64,000 bases of DNA, from positions 6,441,295 through 6,505,294 of the forward strand of contig NC_031497.1 in NCBI RefSeq assembly GCF_000237925.1. Direction: 5' to 3'. Positions 23,945 to 35,800 of the stretch are shown in pieces. This DNA is from Schistosoma mansoni. Its lineage: Eukaryota > Platyhelminthes > Trematoda > Strigeidida > Schistosomatidae. A program made the position numbers and the translations under genes. The notes beneath the pieces are model-generated. The model was not told where the DNA came from and made no database searches. It saw only the letters and a list, made by a program, of their open reading frames with translations. Position 1 is the first letter of the stretch. Each line of letters opens with the position of its first letter.

Positions 23945-24168
23945 TCAATACCAATTACAATGACAGTTGTTTGGTGAGGACCATTTTGTTTCAGTTATTC
24001 CATATAGCAAGTATGCCCATAAAAGTAACCCCAAAAGATGAGATCCAATAGCGAAAATTTGACCAGAGATACCCCAACGATACTTGGCTCTTTCGATGGC
24101 ACCGATTAAATCTGGTAAGCCGAAGAAGTTACACAAGGAGTGCGTAACAATACTTGAAGCAATATTAC
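23945..24168 (-). CDS. RCE1: RCE1 terminal coding exon with HxxxN motif
   Basis: This exon encodes the last 73 residues of CAAX prenyl protease 2 and the stop codon. It begins NIASSIVTHSLCNFFGLPD, matching human RCE1 HLIGPVLCHSFCNYMGFPA. The HSLCN segment is the third conserved motif of the family (HxxxN), whose His and Asn belong to the active site. A hydrophobic stretch (SHLLGLLLWAYLLYG) forms the last membrane segment. The acceptor TTTTGTTCACTGTATAG precedes 24168; it enters with two bases completing Gly after the exon ending at 28914, recreating RTG-N. RCE1 removes the -AAX tripeptide from prenylated proteins such as Ras at the ER membrane. Confidence 0.92.
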
Positions 24169-25361
24169 CTATACAGTGAACAAAATATGATGAAATGTGT
24201 ATTGAAAAGGTAACTAGTAAATTAAACTGTAAGATTAACAAAACATAGATAAGTAGGTAGTTCATGTTATAAAATATACTAGCAACGTAACTAAAAGACA
24301 TTAGGGAAATTTTTCTACAAGTGAAACAAACAATTTTATACTTGGAGATAGACATAACATATTACAAAACTAACACTCATTCAGAAGATTTTAACAAACA
24401 TATCAGTTACAACTGAGTAGCTTTATATGTCTACAGTAGATTATGTCAAATAATGATCTACAAGTTTCGAGAGAATACATTTATCGAACCATTTCTGTTC
24501 ATTTTGATAGCGGTAGTATGGAAAAATAAGCTGGTAAGTAAACTGTTAAATAAGATACATACTCGACAATTCCTGACTGCTTCAAAAATAGTGTGGTTCT
24601 TGATGAGAATCTTATTAAGAATTATACCAACTTCCTAAATGATGAATTATTGTAGAATGTATCTTTAAAAAATTAACAGAAAGGAAGTTGTAAAATCATA
24701 TGTAACGACCTATTATCAAGTCAAATAACAAATTATAATGAATCAATGAAAAAAGGGAAACCCCAATTTTCCTCAGATGGATGATTTGTAGAACACTAGT
24801 TAAACTTTTAGAATTAAATCATCCAGTACACAGAGGCAGGTAACATTATCAGAAGAAAAAAACATACAATTTATAAGACACTAAAGATGTACCCAAATAA
24901 ATAAAATAAAATAATTCTGATCGTTTTTATCAAATAATATTCATAACACAGTTATAATCGATATACAAAGGTTACGTCTTTGGCTTATTTTGTAATAACC
25001 TTGACAATGTATACAAAGCACACTGGAATTAAGTACTTCAACGAAAACAAATATTTTAAAGGATAGTGTACAGAAACAGATATCAGCAAGAAAACATTCA
25101 TATATATAATGTTGATTTTTTGAATATGGATATATAACAAAACAGAATTGAAATTTGTAAGCTCAATTTAATCGGTAACCATGTTAAATATTTCTGTAAG
25201 AATTACAACTGAAGAATTATGATACCAAATGCTGTTTAGCGTGAACCACTTGGAATTTCAAATCCAACACACCATAAATAAGTGATTACATCAATTTTCA
25301 GCATAAGTCAGATCATATCATGTGTGTACCATCATTAAAAAACAGCGATCTAGCTTAAACA
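24169..25361. other. RCE1 intron, no features seen
   Basis: Intron sequence between the RCE1 exons at 23945-24168 and 28914-28976. Very AT-rich, with no supported exon or repeat until the SINE beginning at 25362. Confidence 0.5.
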
Positions 25362-25559
25362 GTTGAATTCACAAGTCAATCTGAGCTAGAACACCACTGA
25401 AAACCTGAAAGTACTGGACGGCCGTTTCGTCCTAGTATGGGACTCCTCAGCAGTACGCATCCACGGTCCCGCACGCAGGATTCGAACTCAAGGCCTCTGA
25501 TCCCGCGCGCTTCCAGATTTTTAATGATGGGCACCCTTAGATTGACTTGTGAATTCAAC
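25362..25559 (-). mobile_element. tRNA-like hammerhead SINE with perfect 21-bp inverted ends
   Basis: On the minus strand the element reads: terminal repeat, a short spacer, a B box (GAGTTCGAATCC, 25478-25489), a complete hammerhead motif (25411-25456), a ~30-base 3' part, and the terminal repeat inverted. The two terminal repeats, 25362-25382 and 25539-25559, are perfect reverse complements over 21 bases. Family relatives at 5710, 17545 and 63890 share the promoter-ribozyme order or parts of it. It lies in an RCE1 intron in the sense orientation. The A box is not as clear as in the copy at 5710. No ordinary direct target duplication is visible outside the inverted repeats. Confidence 0.8.
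25411..25456 (-). ncRNA. Hammerhead ribozyme with complete consensus core
   Basis: Read on the minus strand: stem I GTACTG (25456-25451), core CTGAGGAG (25450-25443), stem II TCC...GGA closing loop CATACTA, core GAAA (25428-25425), a minimal self-complementary stem III (ACGGCCGT, 25425-25418), the cleavage triplet GTC ending at 25417, and stem I partner CAGTAC (25416-25411). All invariant positions of the CUGANGAG and GAAA boxes are present and stem I is six perfect pairs. The minimal stem III with almost no loop is the Sm-alpha layout, known to work poorly as a monomer and better as a dimer. Cleavage would fall between 25417 and 25416. Confidence 0.8.
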
Positions 25560-28523
25560 CGTTAAAATACTACGCTCTCCACAAACCCTCATAATGATAT
25601 TGATTTAGTTATTGAACATAATCCTTATTCTGTAGCATGGTAAAAAATTTATTTGAGTTTTCCGATTAAATTTGACTTTAATACAACTCAGAGAACAAAA
25701 ATAAGTCTACGTATTTTGCTGCAAACCGCATTTTATGTGGACTAATAAGCTGGTCAAATACAATTAGATGAAGTGGAGTTGGAGTCCTGAAATTTATTAA
25801 CCAAAGGCTGAGTGCCTAAACCATTAGTTCAAACCCAGAAGAGTTGTCGTGGATCGTATTTATGTCATCAATAATTACACCAAATAATAGATAGCGGGGT
25901 GACTAAATATACAATTGTTACTAAGACTGGAACTGCTCAAGACATATTCAGAATGAACTTAAATTTAGCGCTGATGTCAGCACAGTAGTTATTAAAAGTC
26001 CTATTTCATACAATGTTTCCCATTTCTAAATTTGGATAAAGCCAGGACAAAGATTGTAATGGAATAAGATGAATTAATTTATTTCGTGAATTCTCTTCTG
26101 TTGCTTATGACCCAGAAATAATAGTATTAAGTATTTACAAGTAAAACGCTGTACATATTTTATATCATGATTTTAGAAAAGTTTTCATCAATGATAATTA
26201 GTAAAAGTAGCAATAAGTATGAAAAAATTATAAGAGATGTTCATATGGTTCAATATGTTACGTAATATAAATTTGTTATGTAACATGCATATTCAAGGAG
26301 AAAATTTTAAAACACAGAGACAGGCTACTGAAATTTTCAAAGTTACGTAATAAAAACTACAAGCATGGATTGATCATAAGATTAAAATGAGTAAAGCTCG
26401 TGTAGGATACGAGAGGAGGTAAAGAAAATTAGTTTATAATTGCAAACATAAAGTGGGACGTTACGCAACTAAGTATTGGGAATCGAATTTACCAGGACAG
26501 TGTAAGACTGGAAACAGTAAATTTTTGAAATCATAAATCCGGTTTGAGCCGTTTGAAAGTGATGGCCTGATTAAAACGTAATAAGTCCGAAGTCATAAGG
26601 TTACTGACATTTCAGAACGATCTTGGGGTTTCAACGTCATGTTCACTATCAAGTAGATGACGGGTGATTACACATTTCAAAGTATATTGATCCCTTAGTC
26701 CTAATTTCTGAATAACACGCCTGGAGATGAGAGTAATAACTCTCATTTGTGTTCATCAAATGTATGTGAATCTCCACACACATGTAAACTAGTAAGCGAA
26801 ATTGGAAATAACGTAAAGTGAGTGTTTTTTTAACTTTCGAATGTCTCAATGAGACCAGTTCAGAGGTTGGATAAGTCCTTCTTAATGCAGCCCACAGCCC
26901 GGCATCAACTTTGTCAACTGTTTCACTACATTTAAAGTCAAGTAGTACAAAGACAGATTTTTATAACCACAACACATTCCATTTCTTCAGTTCTTCCACA
27001 TTCATAGAACCTTATTGAATGACTATTATCCGACAGACAACCTTGGGCAATGACTAATACCATCTTAATCTTGTCCGCTTGATGTAAGTTCTGCACTTGA
27101 CCGAATAGTTTTCCAACCAAAGTTTGTTTTTAGCTTATCGGATAGATATTGAAGTTCAAATAAAGTTCACTTTAAGCGTCTTTTTGATGAATAAAACTTT
27201 AAATTTATCCTATTTTTTATGTCCATGATTCATTTTAAATAGTATGTTTGGGTATTTAATTCAAAAGACTCAGTATATAAGAAGCATGTTTGTAACTACT
27301 GTAAGCAACAAATGTGTCATCAAAATGCCTACTATACAAAGTTTAAAGTATAAAAATTTACTGTAGTATGAATCTATCTCGAACTAAAGAGTTTAATGAA
27401 CAAACTGCATAGGTAAACAAAAGAACAGAAGTATTTATATTACTGAACATGCTACCGATTGTACGGTAAAGCCAGAAGGAAAACATGTACTGAATATGAA
27501 CGAATGCTAGATGACTTGTGAATGAGTATAATTAAACTTTTGTGTTTTTGTCTACTTGTTCAAATAACCGATTCGAATAAATTGGCAATAATGAATGGAC
27601 AGAACATTTTAATTAATAGAATGGTTAAAATAATGTGTAAAGTCAAATTGAAAAAAACGAAACAGGAATTCCTAATCACAAGATAGTGTCGTAAGACAAA
27701 CCTGAACCGAGGGATTTTATAAAACATAGAGTGACTAGGTATTACTGAGCTTAGATGTAGAATGTGTAAAAAGGTATCGCATAATTTATAATAATTGCAT
27801 AAAGTACCATAACGCTTCATAAAAGGATTCGTAAAAGTGAATAGATCTAGATTTGTTTCAAATATCATAAAATTCTAATGGACATAGAAATGGTCATGAA
27901 AAGAGAATATAAGTAGTTTTTAACTCATCTTAAATTTTACATTGAATTAATGTATTACAACAAATAGAAGGATGTTTTGTGCATATTTATCATGGCCTGG
28001 ATTATGAATAAGCTTCTAAATTTCACTCACAATGATAGATCACTATAACTGCAGTGAGAATGACAGTAAACTGTATGAGAGGATTCTTGAGAAAATGACG
28101 ATGCTTACGGGTTAATTTTTACACTTTTGTTATTTCATTGTGATTTAGAGTTTTAACATAGGTAATGGAGTGACCAAGCGTCCACTAAACACAATTTTCA
28201 CGCCTATCTTCCTCAATACTCACTACCCAAACCTTGATATGTAACGCAGCTTTAGAAAGCTATCTGAAGAGCTGCATACGTACGTTAGTAACGTCACTCA
28301 ATGGTGAAATCACGTAATAACGTACAAACAATGAGACATATCATCCTATTGCATGGAAAAGTAAAGTTATTAAGGGATTAAATTTTACCACTATACATCT
28401 CAGTTTTATCATCGATTGTATTTTTCATGTATTACAGATTACCTACAGTGACGTAATATCTAGATCTACCATTAATATTACAGTTTAAAATTGTGAATAT
28501 AACTTCACGAACATAAAAAGTGT
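25560..28523. other. RCE1 intron, no features seen
   Basis: AT-rich intron sequence. No exon, RNA gene or recurrent repeat could be supported. Open frames of 60-100 codons here (for example near 27560-27868 minus) are hydrophobic low-complexity translations of AT-rich DNA. Confidence 0.5.
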
Positions 28524-28536
28524 ATGCTGTACAACT

Positions 28537-28882
28537 TTAACCGGGTTGATGGACACGGCGAGTCAACCTATGGGAGTTGGAAAACCCTGATTCCAAACCA
28601 ATGGTGCACATGGGCTCCGGTATCCTGAGTGAACAAATGGCGTATGAACCAATCGTTGGTCACCGGCTACCATGGGACTGCATCTCCTTACGTGCTCCAC
28701 TGTCTTGTGGATCAGACCTTTAGGTCGAAGGCTCCGGGCGTGACCCTCTAAGAAAACCACCTGCTTCAGTCTGGGCACCTAGGCAGTATCACATTTCTTA
28801 CACAAATCGAATGAGATTTGTGCAGCGCATATGTATCTGATGCTTCCTTGTACCAATATTTATGTGTTTAAATAAATAAATA
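28537..28882 (+). mobile_element. Repeat X copy 3, 5'-truncated, beside an RCE1 splice site
   Basis: Flanked by perfect 13-bp direct repeats ATGCTGTACAACT at 28524-28536 and 28883-28895. The 5' third of repeat X is missing, as expected from incomplete reverse transcription, and the 3' end is the usual TATTTATGTGTTTAAATAAATA. The insertion is antisense to RCE1 and its right-hand duplication ends only 18 bases inside the intron from the 5' splice site of the exon at 28914-28976. Confidence 0.9.
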
Positions 28883-28913
28883 ATGCTGTACAACTAAAAA
28901 TACATGAACTTAC

Positions 28914-28976
28914 CAGTTCTTAGCATCAGAAATCCAGAATACATTCCAAATAATGTTGTGTAAAACACTTGGAAAA
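28914..28976 (-). CDS. RCE1: RCE1 exon, transmembrane block ending RTG
   Basis: The exon encodes FQVFYTTLFGMYSGFLMLRT, aligning with human RCE1 [20 protein letters not shown], a conserved membrane segment between the second and third active-site motifs. The acceptor TTATTTTTAG precedes 28976; the donor GTAAGT follows 28914. It enters with two bases completing Leu and leaves one base that starts Gly, agreeing with the exons at 37600 and 24168. A retroposon lies 18 bases beyond the donor (see 28537-28882). Confidence 0.93.
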
Positions 28977-29762
28977 CTAAAAATAAATAACGTTTTAAAT
29001 GATGACAATGAAGTTAATGAATAACAAAAGACGATAAAAACTTTATGAAAACTTAGCAGATAAATATAATAATTAGAATGTGTTTAGATTTTGTGGTTAT
29101 AATACTAATAATAAAAATTACAAATTATTAATGAAAAGTAAATTCTAATTAACTAAAATCCATCAGTTAAACTTCAAGCAAAATCACAAATAACAAGGTG
29201 ACAAATATCATCACAGCGCTGTTTATGATTTATTAGTGAACAAGAATAAACAGTAGTAGTCATGATTATCTGTGCTAATGTCACGTAATACATTTGAAAT
29301 ACATTTGATATGAAGTCTAATAATACTATATAACAGACAAAGAGAAAGTAAGTAAAGTGTAGACTAAGAACAGTAGCCGAGTGTTTAGGTATTTGGTATC
29401 TACACCTAAAAATTACACCTGAAAATTTGCAGCTCAGTTTGAGGAAATTATGGAAATGGCTACAGTGATCATTTTGCTAATCATGGCAGTCTTACTAGTT
29501 TAAATGAATTATTTGCAGAAGCTTCATTTGATACTGTTGACTTATGTGATCACTGAATTACCCGAAATATTCACTTAATATTCAGAGTATGAAACGTAAT
29601 CTATAAAAAACACATAAACATTGTTAAGTTATAGCAGCTCACATAAAATTGAGTTTGTTTACATCTAATCTGGCTAAGCCTGTTTAAGCATCTGGCCTAC
29701 CTGTTCCTGACATCTAGATATTTCAACAAGTTATCTAATTTCGTTTGTTTTAATACATCACT

Positions 29763-29966
29763 ATGCCTATTAATCGCACAACCTATTCAGGTGCGTTTCT
29801 GAAAAGTGTAAAACCTTTCGCTGTGAAGGTTACAGAAGGACTAATCAGAGATATCATGGTTGCTGGTAATATGCAGAGAGAAGAAGGCACATTATTTAGA
29901 TGTCGATTGACTGGGCTGCTAACGTCTAACTGGCGATCACTCAATATTTATCGTCAGGATGGATGA
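29763..29966 (+). CDS. Small intronless ORF, unidentified, inside RCE1 intron
   Basis: A 67-codon frame runs from ATG (context ATCACTATGCC) to TGA and encodes a basic, globular-looking product: MPINRTTYSGAFLKSVKPFA near the start and LTSNWRSLNIYRQDG at the end. Codon usage and composition look more like a real protein than neighbouring chance frames. AATAAA occurs at about 30040 and is followed within ~20 bases by an A-rich run, as expected of a 3' end. It lies opposite to RCE1, within the intron between exons 37600-37668 and 28914-28976. I do not recognise the family; it may be a small nested gene or a retrocopy of a small host gene. No signal peptide or membrane segment is evident. Confidence 0.4.
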   Translation: MPINRTTYSGAFLKSVKPFAVKVTEGLIRDIMVAGNMQREEGTLFRCRLTGLLTSNWRSLNIYRQDG

Positions 29967-30089
29967 AGAAGTAAGAAACGGAAACTTGTTGAAGTACTTT
30001 GTGATGAGAATTCTATATTGTACCAAAAATATTATATTGAATAAAGCTAATAATAATATAAAAAAAACATTTAATGGACAGTCATTCAT

Positions 30090-30220
30090 ACAATAACAAC
30101 CTATCTATACCATTGTACTTTTATTATATACGCTTGAACATTGCTTACTGCCCACGCACGTATTCATTCCGCTAGCCTTATTATTAATCGCTTAATTGAT
30201 ACGATGACTCATGCTTTTCC

Positions 30221-30269
<49 letters not shown>

Positions 30270-32797
30270 TAATCCTGTTTACCGCTCTGCTCTGTACTGC
30301 ACTACATCGTATTGTACACGCTTACTCATTCATTCTGTTCTCACGCTCACTCGCCTGCTTTACGGCACTGCTCTTTCATGCTTGTTTAACGTGCCTGTAA
30401 TATTGGATATCTGTGTGTGGTTCAATAATAAACGCAATCAACCCTTCGTCTTCGCCTTCTGATTTATACACCGTTAGTACGTTATCGAGCAACGGTTATC
30501 AAGACGAACAATATACGAAGTTTAAGGATAATATCGAATATCGACCACCACAGAAATGGAGGCCTCGCCGAGCGAACACAAAACAATTTTCGACGATATA
30601 ATCTAATTTCGAAAATTCAAAGCGCTGCGTCTCAAATCGGATTATTATCTGTATCATAATCATAATTGTGGATTTATTACATCACAATTTTAATTACACG
30701 TACATTAACTCACAAACATTGAACTTAACGATTATATTCATAATAAATAACGATCATTCACAAACAATTGATATATTGGTACAATTTAGTAAGTCTGTTC
30801 CATTTTATAAATTGTACCATTTATTATTATTATTGTTTTTGTTCGTCCATTTTTCTTTGTGACATTTACATCATATTTGTGTACTACTTAAAATTTTTTT
30901 TTGTAAGCATGTCTTCCGAAAATACTATGTCAAGTGTACAGCAAACTTCGTCCGTGAGAACTCTTAATCTTCCAGTCCCCTCCTTTGAGGTCACCGACCC
31001 GCAGCTGTGGTTCACTAGACTCGAAAACTATTTTCTGGCTAATCGTATTAACTTACAAAGAGATAAATTCGGCCTCACAAGCACTCTCCTCCCAGACGAA
31101 GTAGCAGAAAACGTACGAGAGGCGTTATCTAAACCGGACACTGAAAGGCCATACGATGTATTAAAACAGGCAGTAATTAAAGCAGTCTCACTAAGTGACC
31201 AACAAGCTGTTGAGCAGCTTCTCAACCAAGTACAAATGGGGGATAGAACTCCATCACAGTTAAAAACTTATATGAAAAGTCTACTAGGCGATAGAAAAAT
31301 AGACAATAACTTATTTTATCAACTGTGGCTTCGCCGACTCCCGTCCAGTATTCAGCAAATCTTAGCCGTTGGAGATACTGACGCTGACATAGATAACAGC
31401 AAAAATAGCTGATGGAATGTACGAAAGAGCAAAGCAAGCAAGCCCTCAATCACACAGCGTGACAGTAGATGATAGAATCAGTACTCTGCAGAAGGAGATA
31501 GATGTTCTGTGCCGCAAACTCACAGATTTGACCCAGAGCGAGAGACCACGAAAATTATCACGAGATGGCACGCGCGGTAGAAGCCGATCAGCTTCCAGAA
31601 GACGCGCAACATAAAGCTCTCAAACAGCCGCCTATTTTATATACAAGACCGAATGACAGGCACACAATTCTTGGTGGACACGGGAGCGGAAATTAGCGTA
31701 GTACCCCCAGTATGCGACGATAAAAGGAACCTTAACATGTCATTAGTTCCAAAAGCAGCGAATAAATCAGATATCAAGATTGTCCCTAAATTTCGGACGA
31801 GGCGCTACATACCGCTGGGATTTTGTTATAGCAGACGTATCGGTACCCACAATAGACATCGATTTTCTATGTAATTTCGATTTACTAGTAGACTCACGGC
31901 GCCACAGACTCATAAACGGTACTCATACTACTTCGATTTGGGGAACACTTACAGAATCTGTTTCCATGAATCTAGTGATAGATAAAAGCCGCAATGACCC
32001 ACGTAAATTGTTGTTAAACGAGTTTCCCGAACTTTTAAAAGTAACGTACAGTAAAACGGATCTCAAGCATTCTATCCAGCACCATATCATAACCAACGGG
32101 CCACCGGTTAATGCAAGGCCAAGAAGATTATACCCAAAAAGACTAGCAATAGCAAAGCAAGAATTCGACAAGTTAATGAGGCTAGGCATAGTAAGGCCTT
32201 TGAACAGCCCGTGGGCGTCCCCATTACACATGGCTCCGAAAAAGAACGGAGAATTATGACCATGTGGAGACTATCGAGCACTTAACAAGCAAACAATGGC
32301 CGATAGATACCCTACAGTATTCTCGAAGATTGACTTAGTTAGAGCGTATTATCACATCCCGGTCGCTCCACAAGACATATCAAAAACAGTGGAAACGACC
32401 CCTTTCGGGCTATATGAATTCTTACGCATGCCTTTCTGACTGACTAATGCAGCACAAACATTTCAACGATTTATTGACCAGGTCATCAGAGGGTTACCTG
32501 GAGTATACGCATACATAGATGATTTACTAGTAGCCAGCTCCACTATGGACGAGCACATACAGCAACTACGGCAATTATTCGCGCGACTAAGAGATCACGG
32601 TATTTCCATAAACATTGAGAAGTGTGAGTTTGGAAAAGGATCCTTACAGTTCCTTGGACACATAGTAACTTCTCAAGGTATCACACCGATCTCTACAGAA
32701 ATCGATACCATCAGAGACTATCCGTTGCCCGATACACGAAAAAAATTACGACGATATCTGGGACTAATAAATTATTACAGACGGTTTATTCCGAATT
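30090..32797 (+). mobile_element. Ty3/Gypsy LTR element fossil (LTR, gag, protease, RT)
   Basis: A plus-strand Gypsy element. Sequence from about 30090 to 30475 has LTR character, ending in a promoter/polyadenylation-like stretch with AATAATAAA. A gag region follows at about 30909-31600, starting MSSENTMSSVQQTSS and containing WFTRLENYFLANRI. A protease-like segment with VDTGAEISVVPP is near 31650-31900, and a reverse transcriptase N-terminal half lies at about 31980-32790 (LGIVRPLNSPWASPLHM, then AYIDDLLVAS). The right end is cut off at a repeat X fragment; no 3' LTR, RNase H or integrase is present. It is broken, with a handful of breaks, and is clearly an old, non-functional copy. It lies in an RCE1 intron, antisense to that gene. 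Confidence 0.85.
30225..30267. repeat. (TA)n microsatellite
   Basis: About 21 uninterrupted TA units at the left part of the Gypsy fossil's LTR region; an apparent frame of alternating Ile-Tyr on the plus strand is a by-product of this tract. Confidence 0.95.
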
Positions 32798-32886
32798 GTC
32801 CACAAATCTCATTCGATTTGTGTGGCGCATATTTATCTGATGCTTCCTTGTACCAATATTTATGTGTTTAAATAAATAAAATAAAT
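32798..32886 (+). mobile_element. Repeat X copy 4, 3' fragment
   Basis: Only the last ~90 bases of repeat X are present (CACAAATCTCATTCGATTTG through TATTTATGTGTTTAAATAAA and an AAAT-type tail). The fragment sits exactly between the truncated Gypsy fossil and the start of the RTE family B LINE, so both neighbours are interrupted at its edges. Confidence 0.8.
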
Positions 32887-35800
32887 AATCCTCAAGTGTC
32901 ACCATAGCCAACGATTCTAGTGCGCGGAACGCTGTCCCAAGTCTACTAAAACCTCGCTCCAAACTACACATTGGAGCCTTCAACGTACGTACCCTATGCC
33001 AAATCGGTCAACAGGCTTCCTTAGCTAAAACCCTAGAATCTCGTGCCATTGATGTATGCTGTGTCTCCAAAACACGCATACAGGATCCCAGTGTGGTCAT
33101 TCACTTGACCTCACCTCGCCAAAATGGACAGCCAACGAAATACACCCTCCGTGTATCTGGCAACCCGTTGGCTAGTTCTCGCGGACTTGCAGGTGTAGGC
33201 ATAGCACTAAGTACAAGGGCAGAACAGGCACTACTAGAATGGATCCCCGTTGACAGTCGCCTGTGTGCTGTCCGGCTAAATGGCTCCGTAAGAACTCGGA
33301 AGGATAGGGACACACGTCGTTGCCTTCTCGTCGTTTCTGCCTACGCTCACACTGACTGCAGCCATGATGAAGTGAAAGATGACTTTTACAGAAAGCTCTC
33401 TGAGCTTCTTCAGAAAGCTAAGCGCTCAGACATAGTAGTCGTAGCGGGTGACTTTAATGCCCAGGTAGGCAGCTTAAATCAAACAGAAAGACATTTAGGT
33501 GGGTGTTTTAGTATTCCGGTTCAACGAACCGATAATGGTGATCGTCTGTTGCAACTATGCTCAGACAATCGTTTATTTTTAGCAAGCACTAATTTTAAGC
33601 ATAAGGAGAGACATCGTCTAACATGGCGACCACCTGCACCAAACCAACGATGGGCTCAAATAGACCATATTGTCATCAGTCATCGTTGGAGAGGCTCAAT
33701 AGAAGATTGTCGCTCGTATTGGAATACTTGTTTAGACTCTGATCACGCTTTAATACGAGCGCGCATTTGTCTGCGTCTCAATGGACGCAGGAAAATTACA
33801 CTAAGAAGACCCATTAGGATTGAACTGGAGGACGACGAAGCCAAAAGTAGACTCCAGGAACAACTGAGTTTACATCTAGGCAGTTCTGTAAACGAGACTG
33901 ACCCAGATGCTGCTTGGAAAGACATACGAACAGCTGTGGAAACAGCAGTTACATCTATTAGTCATTTAAACCATAGGGCTCCAAAAAACCAGTGGATTTC
34001 TTCCAAGTCTATTTCACTGATGGATTCGCGTAAACTCATCCCATCAGGCTCTGGACACAACGAAGAGCATAAACAAATTAGATCTAGGTTAACTAAAAGT
34101 CTAAGGAACGATCGTGAGCAGTGGTGGGCAACGAAAGCAAAAGAGATGGAAAAGGCAGCGGCTGTAGGCAACACCAGGCAACTATTCAGACTAATAAAAG
34201 AAACCGGAATTAAGAAGTCAAGTGTAAGTGAGACAATCTCGGAAAGAGACGGAACCCTTATCTGCTCTCAACCTAAACGTTTAGAACGATGGGCGGAACA
34301 CTTTAAGGAGCAGTTTAGCTGGCCTTCAGCTACTGCACACCTACCCACTATTCCAAGACAGTCTGAATGGAACATTGAAGTAGGTCCCCCGACCCTACCT
34401 GAAGTTCAAAAGGCTACAACTCATCGGAAACGAGGAAGAGCAGCTGGTCCAGATGGATTGGCTCCAGAGGTCTTTAAATATGGTGGTCCAATTTTAGCGA
34501 TTAGGTTGACTAATATTCTGGCTAAAATCTGGGAGACGGACGTAATCCCATCCGACTGGTCACAATCACTGATTATCCCAATATATAAGAAGGGGTCAAA
34601 ATCATCCTGCGATAACCATAGAGGGATTAGTCTGACTAACATAGCATCTAAAATACTAGCCTCAATAATTACCAGGCGCCTAACTAAGACTCGTGAACTG
34701 CAAACACGAGAAAATCAGGCTGGCTTCAGACCTGGTCGTGGCTGTATCGACCACATATTCACCATTCGTCAAGTTTTAGAGCACAGACACGCTTATCGGC
34801 GTCCGACAATGATAGTTTTTCTTGACTTGAAAGCAGCATTTGACTCTGTAGACCAAGAGGTTCTGTGACAGTGTCTCTCATTAAAAGATGTACCTGAGAA
34901 GTACATAAACCTTGTGAAGGCTCTTTACTCGAACACTACCAGTCGAGTGAGAGCTTATGGCGAACTGTCATATGATTTTACAACCTCAAGTGGTGTCCGT
35001 CAAGGTTGTCCACTATCCCCATTTTTGTTTAACTTCATTATAGACCTGTTGCTGGAAATAACGCTCTCGTCGACTGAATTTTCAGGAATTGATCTCCTAC
35101 CAGGGGGACCACTAAGCGACTTAGAATACGCAGATGACATAGTTCTGTTTGGTGAAGACGCTGACAAAATGCAGAGTCTTCTGTTGGAACTCAGTAATAA
35201 TGCCAGGATGTTTGGGATGCGTTTCTCCCCATCCAAATGTTAATTGTTACTCCAGGACTGGCCTGCGTCAACACCCGAACTAAGGATAGGGAGTGAAGTA
35301 GTCGAACGCGTCGATAACTTCACTTATCTTGGAAGTCTGATCAGCCCTAATGGGTTGGTGTCTGACGAAATCTCAGCACGGATTCAAAAACCTCGTTTGG
35401 CTTTTGCCAACTTACGTCACCTATGGCGAAGACGAGATATCCGTCTATCAATTAAGGGACGAGTATACTGCACAGCAGTTCGCTCTGTTCTACTTTACGG
35501 CTGTGAAACATGGCCATCAAGAATAGAAGATACTCGTAGGTTACTAGTATTTGACCACAGATGCCTTAGAAATATTGCTCGCATCTGCTGGGATAACCGG
35601 GTAAGTAATAGCGAGGTTAGACGCAGGGTATTAGGGAATGATGGTAAATCAGTTGGCGAGGTGATGAATCTTCATCAACTGAGGTGGTTGGGCCACGTGT
35701 TACGTATGCCTGAACACCGATTACCACGATGCGCTATGCTGACTAGTGTAGGGGATGGTTGGAAGAGAGTTAGGGGCGGCCAAACCAAAACATGGCATCA

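Noticed and set aside
27560-27868. 102-codon minus-strand hydrophobic frame inside the RCE1 intron
   Set aside because: Apparent membrane segments arise from T-rich sequence; no homology and no phase-compatible splice sites with RCE1.
30211-30462. 83-codon frame rich in alternating Ile-Tyr
   Set aside because: Produced by the (TA)n tract within LTR-like sequence; not a gene.
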